The position numbers and the translations under genes are program-made. A DNA stretch of 64,000 bases from Oreohelix idahoensis (lineage: Eukaryota; Mollusca; Gastropoda; Stylommatophora; Oreohelicidae): the NCBI GenBank assembly GCA_024509875.1, contig JAMPIV010004263.1, positions 434,001 through 498,000 of the forward strand. Reading direction: 5' to 3'. The notes beneath the pieces were generated by a model. That model searched no databases. It had not been told where the DNA came from and was given only the letters and a program-made list of their open reading frames with translations. Positions 12,545 through 23,158 of this stretch are shown here, in pieces (within the stretch, counting starts at the first letter, position 1; every line of letters begins with the position of its first letter).

Positions 12545-12775
12545 GTAATACCTTGTAGTAGTGTACGATTGTCTGAGCGGTTAGAGCGCAAAGTACCGAG
12601 TTCCGGGGTTGACACCTGGTATCGTCACGCACAAGTCTACACCATGTGTAAACGGCTACCTGACCTTGCTCTTGCGTTAGGGAAAGCATAGGCAGTGAGG
12701 TATGGAGCCAGTTACTCCCCATCATAAAACTGAGAACTAGTGTAGGCGAAGTCTCTACTTTACTCCTCTACGGCC
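12545..12775 (+). mobile_element. tRNA-derived SINE (family 2)
   Basis: A-box-like GTCTGAGCGGTTAGAGCGC is followed by a weak B box (GGGGTTGACACC). The tail GTAAACGGCTACCTGACC, then ACTCTT-type and GTTAGGGAAA motifs are shared with 18178-18410. Decayed copy. Confidence 0.65.
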
Positions 12776-12849
12776 GGATCTCCTAAGGAACTACTTCTAC
12801 CTTTTACAAATAGCCTTTGCTTTCCACACAATTCCGTATTTGTTTTTAA

Positions 12850-13250
12850 GAGCACCCATTGTCACCACTTTCTGTTGCGTTCCTTGTGGAGCAAGGAGAC
12901 ACCATTGCAGATGGTCCCTTTTGTAGGATGCATGTAACAACAGTCACGTGTTCTTGGAGTGGTGGCTTGTGTGGCAATGTGCTTTACATGAACATTAGTT
13001 CTTCTGTCTTGTATCGTCTGCTCAATATCTGTCAATGTTTTCCTCATTCTTCTCACTTCTGTCTCAAATTTTCTTCTTCGTATGTGTTTTGGTCTACCGC
13101 TACGTCTGTTACCCTGGGGTTGCAGAACAAGGACTGTCTTGTAAAGCTATCAACTGGTTTCCTTAATGTATGTCCTATCCATCGCCAGCGTTTTATTTTA
13201 ATCTCTTGTTCCACTGTCTGTTTCTTGTTATCAGTTCTACATTATTGATA
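12850..13250 (-). pseudogene. LINE family A 3' fragment
   Basis: The minus strand reads NNVELITRNRQ, then RWRWIGHTLRKPVDSFTRQSLFCNP, the conserved post-RT segment of family A, with frame breaks. It abuts the family B fragment at 13262. Confidence 0.75.
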
Positions 13251-13261
13251 CTAAAATCAAA

Positions 13262-13760
13262 CCATAAAAACGATCTTCTTCTAGTACCTTGCCTAGTGGC
13301 GTAGGAGATCATGTCTCTCCACAACTTCCTGTCTCCAGTGCAATTTATCAATTCTGTTGTTGACCTCCTTCCATTCCACAATGTCACACTGTCCACCATT
13401 TGCTCTCTTTGTCTTCCCCTATCTCTTTTTCCTTCAATCTTACCTGTTTTTACGATATATTCCAGCTTTCCTCTTCTCATAACTTGCCCCAAAAAATGGA
13501 TTGCTTTTTCTAACTTGTGAAATAAGTTTCCTTTGTGCATTGGCCTCTTTCAGGACATCCTCGTTACTCTTTTTGGCTGTCCGTGATATTTTTAACATTC
13601 TTCTGTAAAACCACATCTCTGTGGCTTCTAATGTCTTCCCTACTTGTTTATTAATTGTCCATGACTCACTCGCATACGTCAGGGTTGGTTCTATATAACA
13701 CTGAAGAACTCTCTTTCTTACCTCCAAAGATAAAGGATTGTTGCATAAAATACTCTTCAC
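13262..13760 (-). pseudogene. LINE family B post-RT fragment
   Basis: Two overlapping minus frames together give YIEPTLTYASESWTINKQ, then EMWFYRRMLKISRTAKKSNE, then GKIEGKRDRGRQREQMVDSV and GDRKLWRDMISYATRQ. This is the classic thumb and post-RT end of a non-LTR retrotransposon. A +1/-1 frame change occurs around 13440-13540. A related copy sits at 32455-32745. Confidence 0.85.
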
Positions 13761-13784
13761 TTTATTGTTGATTAACTAGGGCTG

Positions 13785-14715
13785 CTGAAGTCGTCGCTCT
13801 TTAGCAGTCAATGCCAAGCTGAAGGATGTGCACGTGTTCTGTAGCTGTTGAGTGGTGCTGTATAGAGTGTTTGTGATTGTTGGGGAGCCCGGCAATAGCT
13901 GTCGTCTGTATGTGAAAAGTCCTGGGCAAGTGAGCAGCACATGCCGACCTGTCTCATACGGATGGAAACAGTTGCGGCAATTAGGCTGATGTGTGGGGTT
14001 TAATTTGTTTAAGTGCCTGTTGAGTCTGGTGTTCTGTTCTTAGTTGGAAGATGGTGTTCTGCTCCACACGTCGTAGGTTATTAAAGTTGTCATTTTTGTG
14101 GGATGGCCCATTTCTTTATACAAGGCACGTCCAGTAGACCCTTTTGCCCATCGGTTCAGCCATTCCTCTTTGAAGTTGTTTTGGAGTATTCGTTTATTTG
14201 TCTGCATGTTTGCTGGAGTGTTTGTTTGAACCATGCTTGCTCCTAGTTTTGCTAGTCTGTCTACTTTATCGTTGCCTGGTATGTCTGTGTGCCCTGGTAT
14301 CCACTGGAGAGTGATACTGATGTCGTATTTTGTTAGCAGGTTGTCACTTGTTTCGGCTAGATGTATTATTTCTTTATTTTCAGTTTGGAGGGATTCTTCT
14401 ATAGCCTGAAGTGTTGATTTTGAATCAGTAAAATTATGATATCTGAGGGCATATAAATTTATGGTTTGAATTGGCTGTCTATTGCTGTGAGGGTGGTGTT
14501 TATTGCTGTAATCTCTGCTTGGTAATTAGCACAAAATTCTCAACATGGTTCATATATTTCTTGTATGCTGCCATTTGGGTATTTCACATGCGCTCCAAGT
14601 CCAGCATTTATGGCGGCCTCGAATGCTGAGCCATCTGTGTATGCATATGTTGCAGTGCTAGGGTAGCTGTCTATAATTTTTCATTTTATAGAATGCTGCT
14701 TTTGCCTGAACTATT
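13785..14715 (-). pseudogene. LINE RNase H domain remnant
   Basis: The minus strand contains YAYTDGSAFEAAINAGLGAH, an RNase HI-like start with the catalytic-type Asp, then a segment AEITAINTT with the second acidic position, a degenerate middle, WIPGHTDIPGN-like remnants, and a C-terminal CRNCFHPYETGRHVLLTCPG. This layout belongs to RNase H-bearing non-LTR elements (I/Jockey-type relatives). Multiple stops and frameshifts make it non-functional. Confidence 0.7.
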
Positions 14716-14719
14716 CTGC

Positions 14720-15190
14720 TCCTTACTTCTGAGATGCATCTTCCATCCGTTGTTATTAATGTGCCCAGGTATTTGAATTCTCAAACTGAAATAAGAAAAT
14801 TAATATATTTTATTACCTCAGTGAATGCTAATTTCTTTCCAAAACAAAATAGTTCCGAGACAAACGTTACATATTTAATTCATTACAAATTCATCTGTTT
14901 TGGATAGTCGCATCATGCATTTTTCCATCCATGTGACGAAGTATCGATATTTTGGTCAATAATCTTCGCATATCTGTTAAAGTCGTAATGCCCGGGGTGT
15001 TTTGTTAATCGTCTGAATAGTTTAATCTGCGACACAGTGATAAGTAGACATGTTCTGATATTCATATGAGGTTTTGTAATTAACGCAAATCGATTACTGT
15101 TAAATGATCGATTACTTAAGAATTCGTTTAATTAGGATTAGAAGCGACATTGTTTACGTATTTGATTGGATATTTCAAATTAATGAAATG
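14720..15190. other. Stretch without a recognisable gene
   Basis: AT-rich; nothing supported. Confidence 0.5.
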
Positions 15191-15347
15191 TGTGATTTCA
15201 TACATAATCCATCAACATATATATGTGTATGAGAGAGCGAGCCACGAGGAGAAGGAATGTATACATAAACAGGAAGGGGATAACAGTACTGCACTTGAAG
15301 AAACATCACTACAATATGTAGAATTATATATGTACCTTAGCAGCAAT
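15191..15347. repeat. Left 157-bp direct repeat flanking a LINE fragment
   Basis: Runs from TGTGATTTCATACATAATCC to CTTAGCAGCAAT. It matches 15709-15867 with a handful of substitutions and a 2-bp length difference in the TATA tract. Confidence 0.92.
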
Positions 15348-15708
15348 GTGGGTGCTTGCGTAGAATAGAGGGATTAAAATGGTATGACAAGGTTACCAAC
15401 GTGGAACTGATGACAAGAACTAGACAAGTGCCAGTGGAACAAGAGATGAGAAGAAGTCGATGGAGATGGATAGGACACACGCTGAGGAAACCTGTTGATA
15501 GCGTTACAAGGCAGTCCTTGTTCTGGAACCCCCAGGGCAAGAGAGGCAGAGGTAGACCAAGAAGCACATGGAGAAGAGAGCTGGAAACAGAGGTGAAAAT
15601 GATGAGGAGAACGTGGAAAGAACTTGAGATGATGGCACGTGACAGGAGGACTTGGCATGTGTTTGTTGAAGACCTATGCTCCTTTGGGAGTGGAGGGTTA
15701 TGAATGAA
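15348..15708 (+). mobile_element. LINE family A 3' end between long direct repeats
   Basis: Forward frame gives RIEGLKWYDKVTNVELMT, then RWRWIGHTLRKPVDSVTRQS, LFWNPQGKRGRGRPRSTWRR and ELETEVKMM, ending GSGGL then stop, followed by a GAATGAATG tail. It begins at the same internal position (GGGTGCTTGCG) as part of the copy at 59326-59805. It is cleanly bounded on both sides by the 157-bp repeat, so it looks like one 5'-truncated insertion. Confidence 0.85.
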
Positions 15709-15867
15709 TGTGATTTCATACAGAATGCATCAACATATATATATGTGTATGAGAGAGCGAGCCACGTGGAGAAGGAATGTATACATAAACAGGAATGGGA
15801 TAACAGTACTGCACTTGAAGAAACACCACTACAATATGTAGAATTATATATGTACCTTAGCAGCAAT
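15709..15867. repeat. Right 159-bp direct repeat flanking a LINE fragment
   Basis: Second copy of 15191-15347, starting directly after the LINE tail. Confidence 0.92.
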
Positions 15868-16275
15868 ATATCGAGGCCACCGGGAAATACATGGACATCA
15901 AAAGATATTGTTGGACACAAAAAACAGAATCTGTTATTCAAATGTCACGTCAGTCCATAAATTTACAATACAAAATGATGTGTTAACAGGGCTATTGAGT
16001 AATTAGACACATTACAGTCTATTTATCTTTATGTTATTTCTGCTCTAGCATGATGTGTTACTGCGTGGCTTTAACTCTTTGAACCCTTGAGCCGTATAGT
16101 GCGCCTAGATGTGGTAAATTTTTTCTCCCAAGACCCATTTAGTGCGCCGAGACACAACACACGATTTTGTTGCTTATAAGATAACACTTTAAAAATCTCT
16201 TCAGGCAAATTATAACAATTTCATATATTTTGAAATATTTTATATAAATATTTTTGCTTGCTGTTTAATAAGATG
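15868..16275. other. Stretch without a recognisable gene
   Basis: Nothing supported. Confidence 0.5.
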
Positions 16276-16277
16276 AC

Positions 16278-16281
16278 CTGT

Positions 16282-16312
<31 letters not shown>
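16278..16312. repeat. (TG)n followed by a 17-base poly-G tract
   Basis: TG dinucleotides run to 16295 and then 17 G to 16312. Such a run is a slippage and G-quadruplex candidate, and its length in the assembly is uncertain. Confidence 0.9.
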
Positions 16313-16316
<4 letters not shown>

Positions 16317-16426
16317 GAGAACAAACTTGTATCCATGTTGGTGATTGGGCTAAAACTTAAAAACAGCTTGGGGCTGACAGAGTTAAAGCCGCTGCATCCT
16401 GATAGGTTTGACTACAAATATCCACT

Positions 16427-16554
16427 GAAGGTGAAACTGAATGGAAAGGTGAAACTGAATGGAAAGGTGAAACTGAATGGAAAGGTGAAACTGAATGGAA
16501 AGGTTAAACTGAATGGAACAGTGAAACTGAATGGAAAGGTGAAACTGAATGGAC
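16427..16554. repeat. 18-bp tandem repeat encoding KVKLNG if read forward
   Basis: Unit GTGAAACTGAATGGAAAG, about seven copies with few changes (one AAC-ATT-like variant near 16505 and one ACAG variant). The period is a multiple of three, so the frame 16284-16574 stays open and gives repeated KVKLNG. That frame begins inside the poly-G tract and has no other coding signal, so I treat the repeat as a minisatellite rather than a gene. Confidence 0.85.
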
Positions 16555-16559
16555 AGGAA

Positions 16560-17885
16560 GACACTAAAAAATGAGACATGTTGCCATCATCAGTACCTGA
16601 AGTAGAGAGAGCGCATTAAATATCCTTACCGTTATATTGTGCCAGGTCTGTGGAGGCGGAGTCGGGTCGCAGAGTAAGTCGTTTATTTGCGTAGTCAGTC
16701 TGTCAAAAATGTCCAGACCGACTACAAATGTTATCCCACATGACTGGTAAAATCTGTAGTCGGAGTCAGGAGTCGCAGTTGGAATTTTTTTGGCCGATTC
16801 CGTAACCCTGGTTTTGACAGGGTCATTGCTAGTGTGCATATATCAACTTTGACCCGCAGGTTGAAGCTTGTCAGTACAACGTGTAGATGAACAGTACAGA
16901 AATAGAGAGCATGAAAGAAAAAATTCCAGATACAGACTCTAAGAATGAAAAAGTGAAATATAGAAATAAACTTTAAAACGCTGGAAGAAATTGAATCAAT
17001 GTGAGAGAGTGCCTCACAGGGTGTTCTTGATGTCAAATCAATCGTAATTTTGTTTGAAAGGTTCCTATTAAACAATTATATCTCCACAACTCCTCCACAA
17101 AGATCCATGGCTCACGAAGCGAAACAGCAAAGTGTGTGGCACACTAGCGGCGTATTGGTTTATATAAACAGATAATGCCGATCATTGTGGACGAGACTGG
17201 GGCACCAAGATGCATACACACTGAAGAACTTTAAGGATCTGCAGTACAATCTTGATAGGCATAGGCAGATGAAAAAGGACAGCCATTACATGTTAATGTC
17301 TTCTTCTTCCGTCCTTAGCCACCAACCATCAAAGCAGTCAGTGGCCATTACGCCTAGTGGCGTCTTAGGGCAACAGTAGATAGGTTTTCTTTGCCATTGT
17401 TTCCCATCACGCCTAGTGGCGTCTTTAGGGCAACGGCAAATCAACCCATTTGCTGTTGTTTCCGTAATCGAAGTGACTGACAAACGGGTGATCAGCCCGT
17501 TGTTACATGTTAATGTAAAACGCGACAAACATAAGAAGGTGTTTGTACGGGGGATAGCAATCGCATCATGTATAAGAGACAAACATAAACCATCACTGCA
17601 AGATCATGTATTTGTTTGAACAAATAACACAAGTTTCAACATGGCTTGGCCACCCATTAACAACATTTCTTGTATTAAAATTCAGTTTACGGCATACATT
17701 ACAATATTTTAAAGTGGACGAAGTTTCTTACAGCACCGCGTGATGTTGCTATGAAATATAGTCTTGTTTACGTATGTTATCTGTCACTACATCTGCTTCT
17801 CTGTCTATCTGTATTTATGTCCGTCTGTGCATCCTCTCTTACAGTTTGTTTTACTGTCGGTATATTATGTTACCTATATGTTTAT
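16560..17885. other. Stretch without a recognisable gene
   Basis: Contains a short imperfect duplication at 17340-17440 (ACGCCTAGTGGCGTCTTAGGG then ACGCCTAGTGGCGTCTTTAG). No domain or RNA recognised. Confidence 0.5.
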
Positions 17886-17888
17886 TAG

Positions 17889-18159
17889 GAGACGCGGTAG
17901 CGCAGTTAGTGCACTGGCTTCCCAGTTCGGCGGTCCATAGTTTGATCCCCAGTTGAGGTGGGATTTTTTAGACCGCAAACGGCTCCGGGTCGACCCAGCC
18001 TCATGAATTGGGAACCAGAGCAACTCTGGGAAGATTAAAGCGGCCGGCGTGATGTTGACCACGTCACCCCTAGTGTGCCGATGGTAAAGAAAATATGGGC
18101 CTAACACCATATTCCCAATAAGCCTTAATGAGCGTGTAACGGGATCCTTTACCTTTTAT
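17889..18159 (+). mobile_element. tRNA-derived SINE (family 1)
   Basis: Head GGTAGCGCAGTTAGTGCACT has an A-box-like core, and GTCCATAGTTTGATCCCC is a slightly mutated B box. The body through CGGGATCCTTTACC matches the copies at 5447-5715 and 50261-50477. Confidence 0.88.
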
Positions 18160-18177
18160 GTCTATTACTCAGTCGGC

Positions 18178-18415
18178 GCCCGATTAGTAGAGTGGGTACA
18201 GCTCCTGCCTCTGGCGGCGAAGTTACTGGGTTCCAGGATCGAGATTTATTAACGACCCGCTTCAGTTTACCAAGCTGTAAATGGGTACCTGACTTTACTC
18301 TTGAGTTAAGGAAAACAGAGAAAAAGGAATCTGGTCAACCCATCTGGTAAAAAAAGGAACTTAGTAAAGGTGTAGTTGCCTACATTTTACTCCCCTTCGA
18401 CAGTATCTGCTATGA
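18178..18415 (+). mobile_element. tRNA-derived SINE (family 2)
   Basis: Head CGATTAGTAGAGTGGGTAC resembles an A box and GGGTTCCAGGATCGAGATTT a mutated B box. The tail (TGTAAATGGGTACCTGAC, TACTCTTGAGTTAAGG, GGTGTAGTTGCCTACATTTT) resembles 12640-12775. Confidence 0.65.
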
Positions 18416-18417
18416 GA

Positions 18418-18610
<193 letters not shown>

Positions 18611-18755
18611 GCTTAAAGTAAATGTGAGGATGAAAGGATATTAGTATACATGATGAGAGAGAGAGGAAGGGCAGAATGTCAGACGGGCCTGCGTGCCCAA
18701 TTCTTAACCCTTTGAAAATAAAGTTCGTTCGTTCGTTCGTTCGTTCGTTCTGTCT
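18611..18755 (+). repeat. Dispersed repeat with (TTCG)n tail, copy 1
   Basis: GCTTAAAGTAAATGTGAGG through AATAAAGTTCGTTCGTTC matches 32187-32316 almost exactly. The shared AATAAAG-(TTCG)n end points to a retroposon 3' end. Confidence 0.85.
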
Positions 18756-18990
18756 ATCTATCTATTATCTACCTATTATCTGTCTGTCTGTTTATCTATC
18801 TGTCTTCGGTCTGTTTCTCTAGATGTTTGTCTATCCGTCTATCTTTTGGTCTGTCTGCCTCACGTTTGTCCGTTCTTCTGTTTGCCTGTCTATTTGGCTG
18901 TTCTCTGTTAAAATGTATGTTTGTATGTCTATCTGTTTGTCGGCACTTCATCCGTTTCTCTGTCTCTCCTGATCTTCTATTTGGTTGTCC
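18756..18990. repeat. Degenerate CTGT/CTAT-rich region
   Basis: Simple-sequence-derived CTGTCTAT and TTTGTCT units with substitutions. Confidence 0.6.
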
Positions 18991-19539
18991 AACTACGCGC
19001 ATGTTTGTGATGATATTGTTAATGTGCGCAGAAATGTATTACTCATAATTAATTCACACATCTACGAGATGTCAAGTGGTATTTGTATAAACTGGTTCTG
19101 GATTTTGTTACTCAATTAACTGTAGTGACTGAGGATAAAAGGTTACTTGTGCAATTGGACGTAAATGTTTTCCGGTCTTACTTTTATAAGTGTTCGCTAA
19201 CAGTGCAGAGCTGGATTAAGCCAAGAAGGGCCTCTTGGCTGTTTTGATGTTTGGGCCCCCTTCTCCTATTAAGCAATAATTTTAATTAAAATCTTTTTAT
19301 TCAAACCCCTTGGCACGGTGGTGGTATATACTAGTATTATTAATGAACTGGTATGATTAGAACGGAATGAATGTGATTGCAAAGTGCAAACATTTTCTTT
19401 TTGTACATAAATCTATGCATTTTTTAAATTTTTTTTAAACTTAATGCACGGGCCTCTAGGCTTCAGCCTACTTAGCCTAATGGATAATCCGGCCCTGTAA
19501 AACTGGTGTCAGACGTAATGATACAAGATGTAATCCTTA

Positions 19540-20200
19540 CATGAAGAAATGAATAACAACTTTGCAACTATCTTGTTGTGAAATGTAAGAAAATTGTGAA
19601 ACCTTGTTGTGATGTAATGAAGAACGATTGTTGGACTATGGTGTGATGCGACCATTGTTTGATTTATGTATTGAAAAATGATACTGAGATTGTGTTGCGA
19701 TGTATTTAAAAATTATATTGTGATTATCTTGTGATATATTGAAAAATGATTATGTGAATACGTTGTGATGTTTTGAAAGATGATATTGTGATTATGTTGT
19801 GATGTATTGTAAGATGACATTGTGATTATGTTATGATGTATTGAAAAATGATTATGTGAATATGTTATGGTGAATTGAAAAATGAGTATGTGACCGTGCC
19901 GTGATGAATTGAAAGACGATTTGCTATGTACTGGAGTAATCAAAGAATGAACCCTGTGTGTGCCTTCTTATGTGAATCACAGAACAATTTGTGCCTTATT
20001 TTTCTGAGGTAACAAACATTTGTTTGTATTCTGATGTAATCATGGACGAAATTTTTTAACTCTTGTTTAATGTGTAAATTTCAATCATATTTTCAGATGT
20101 GACCTATGCTTGTATTTTGATGTAATTTATGAAAACTGTTAATATATTCTGATGTAATCTTTATAAAGACTGCTAACGTTATTACGTAATCTATGCAGAC
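19540..20200. repeat. Degenerate minisatellite, TTGTGATGTATTGAAAAATGA unit
   Basis: Roughly 40-bp units built from GTTGTGATGTATTGAAA and ATGATATTGTGATTA, clearest at 19670-19930, decaying to TCTGATGTAATC units by 20200. The 76-residue minus-strand frame here is only the repeat. Confidence 0.75.
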
Positions 20201-20204
20201 ATAT

Positions 20205-21325
20205 AAACTACTTACCGCAGCCATATAGACTACTCACAACAAACATATAGACTACTTACCACAAACATATTGACTACTTATAACAAACTTATTAATTTCT
20301 TACAACAAACATATAGACTTCTTACAACAAACATATAGACCACTCACAACAAACATAAACCACTGACAAACAAACATATTGAATACTTACAACAAACATA
20401 TTGACTACTTACAACAAACAAATAGACCAACAGACCACTCACAAAAAACAAATAGACTACTCACAACAAACATATAAACCACTCACAACAAACATATAAA
20501 CCACTCACAACAAACATATAGACCACTTACAACAAACAAATAGACCACTCACAACAAACCAATAGACTACTCACAACAAACAAATAGACCACTTACAACA
20601 AACAAATAGACCACTCACAACAAACATATAATCCACTCACAACAAACATATTGACTACTCACAACAAACATATAAACCACTCACAACAAACATATTGACT
20701 ACTTACAACAAACATATTGACTACTTTAAACAAACGACTACTCACAACAAACATATAGACTACTTACAACAAACAAATAGACCACTCACAACAAACATGT
20801 AGACCACTCACAACAAACATATAAACTACTTACAACAAACATTTAGACCACTCACAACAAACATATAAACTACTTACAACACACATATAGAACACTTACA
20901 ACAAACATATAAACCACTCACAACAAACATATTGGCTACTTACAACAAATATATAAACCACTCACAACAAACATATCAACTACTTACAACAAACATATAA
21001 ACCACTCACAACAAACATATAAACTACTTACAACAAACATATAAACCACTCACAACAAACATATAAACTACTTACAACAAACGTATAGACCACTCAAAAC
21101 AAACATATTGACTTACAACCAACATATAAACCACTCACAACAAACATATAAACTACTTACAATAAACATATAAACCACTCACAACAAACATATAGACTGC
21201 TCACAGAAAACACCTGACAACTCAAAAAAAACAATCAGACCACTCACAGAAAACACATGACAACTCAAAAAAAACAATCAGACCACTCACAGAAAACACA
21301 TGACAACTCAAAACAAACATATAGA
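20205..21325. repeat. 21-22-bp minisatellite, about 50 copies
   Basis: Units of the type ACCACTCACAACAAACATAT alternating with ACTACTTACAACAAACATAT. The last units (21190-21310) shift to ACTCACAGAAAACACATGAC. No stable coding frame. Confidence 0.95.
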
Positions 21326-21329
21326 ACAC

Positions 21330-21571
21330 AACAGTAAGAATCTTCAGCTCAGATTTCAAGTCATTCCTAACATATGACTATGAAACGTGGAGAACATCAT
21401 AAACAAAACAAAAGAAGCTAAAGCCTATTATAAAAGGATGCTTGAATGGATGATTACATTGGTATGACAAGATCAACAATTTAGAAGTGATTGAAAATAA
21501 ATCAGACACCACCAGTCGGAAAAGTGGCGAGGAAAAAAGGTTGATTTTGGATAGGACACGCGTTGACGAAA
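21330..21571 (+). pseudogene. LINE family A fragment, left part, split by an LTR element
   Basis: AGAATCTTCAGCTCAGATTT through GGATAGGACACGCGTTGACG parallels 59345-59580. The family A sequence resumes at 31202 (right of the LTR element), in register with the consensus around 'GHTLRKPVDS...QSLFWNPQG'. The LTR retrotransposon therefore inserted into this older LINE. Confidence 0.85.
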
Positions 21572-22457
21572 TGATAAGGCCGTAAAAGCTGATAAGGAAT
21601 GATTTAGCATAAAAGGAATATACTGGTTCAGAGCTGTAGCTGGTTCCTTATTTTGTGAATCGCGAATGCGTGCTTCGTTCGTTTGTAATCTTCAAATGAG
21701 GGTCACCGTTATATGGACTCATTATGTGTTGACTGTCCAAGAAAACATTCGTTCCTTTCGGAGCTCATTATGATATTATAAATCTTATCATTGGAAGAGT
21801 TCTTCAATGTAATACTAATCAACATTGTCAATGCATCAGAACAGCCGTAACGTATCGACGTAGATAAGTCTTCAAATTAGAGTCCATGGTTTATTAACAG
21901 TTCATATACGAAGACAGTCATACAGGTACAATATTCACATACAGTTCATTAGAATTTACTTGCATAGATATTCTATTCCGTCCGTGTCATATTGAATTCA
22001 TGTCGACAGACCGTCATGGCTATGTACATGCTCTGCTGGGATCCAGACAGCCAGAAGTGAGCGCATGATGTCTTGACGAAAATAATCAAACTATTTATAA
22101 AAGATCCTTCCTTAACGCAGGTTAATCATAAACCTTAATGAATTCACTTATATATAATATTATCTGGACTGACCCTGAGTCCTGGTATCAAATTACATAA
22201 ATACGGCTACTAGCAAAGCCTATCAACCTTGGAAGGAGGTAAAAACACGACTTCACGGCTTGACGGACAACGTAACACGGGTACAGTAACTAAGTCACGA
22301 AGCGTGACCTTATCGACGCTAACACGTCATAATTTGACCGTGTATTTCGCGTTCATTAATCCATGAAGTATAAAAATCAATTTATATTAATTCTATTGAC
22401 CCTAAAAAATGCGCACTGCCAATTCTAGCAGACGATATCAATAAAACTACCGTAACA
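21572..22457 (-). repeat. 3' LTR of element 1
   Basis: 886 bp, TG...CA, nearly identical to 30311-31196. I noticed only scattered differences (for example near 21760, 21890, 21975, 22010 and 22030). Confidence 0.95.
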
Positions 22458-23158
22458 ATTTCTTGCCCGCCGTGGAAAAAAAAAATCTATTAGATAGATT
22501 TTTTTGGACTATCTCACTCAAACATATTAAAACATTTAACAAAAACCCGACATATGGCCTACGATGTTCTGTCTAGAACAGTGTCGTGGTCATGTCGATA
22601 ATATATCAGTCATATAACGTTATTATATTAAACAAAAGGGTGTCAAATGTCGCTAACTAATTATCTACTGAACTTAAAGACTGTTGTGAGTGACTAATGA
22701 AGTGTTATGTAAAGAAAATTAATCTAACTAATTAAAATTAAAATAATTAATCATAGTAAGTATGTAAGGTATTAATTAATTAGCATCTAGTTAAATAAAC
22801 TGAGAGATAGTGTCATAATAAAAGACATGAGAAGTAAGGACAAGTAAAGTAAAGAAAAAGATAAAGTATAAATTAATTTAGTTATGTGTGTTTAAACTTA
22901 ATTATAAGTGTCGAGTAATGACTAACTAATTAACTTAATGAATTAATTAAAGAAAAAATATTCATACATTTCATGTGAACATCTAAATGCATGTAACAGC
23001 TATCATATTCATAAATAAAATATTTAAAGTATTTTCCTGTGTGATATTATTTTTTGTTCTTGTATGGAGGTGGTTCATATCATTGTCGTCGCAGGAATAA
23101 GTGATAATTCCAGAGTCAATCTTGTTCAGGCCTTTTTTTTTTAACCTGTGGACAATTA
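22458..23158. other. Element 1 region between RNase H and 3' LTR
   Basis: AT-rich, with no long frame and no integrase. On the minus strand a purine-rich GGCGGGCAAGAAA lies next to the LTR and may be a degenerate polypurine tract. Confidence 0.5.

Noticed and set aside
15374..15941. Minus-strand frames opposite the LINE fragment at 15.4 kb
   Set aside because: Shadows of the family A LINE, which has clear homologous copies on the plus strand.
20205..21325. Possible CRISPR-like array because of regular short repeats
   Set aside because: Units are contiguous 21-22-bp repeats without unique spacers, in a eukaryotic context. A minisatellite.
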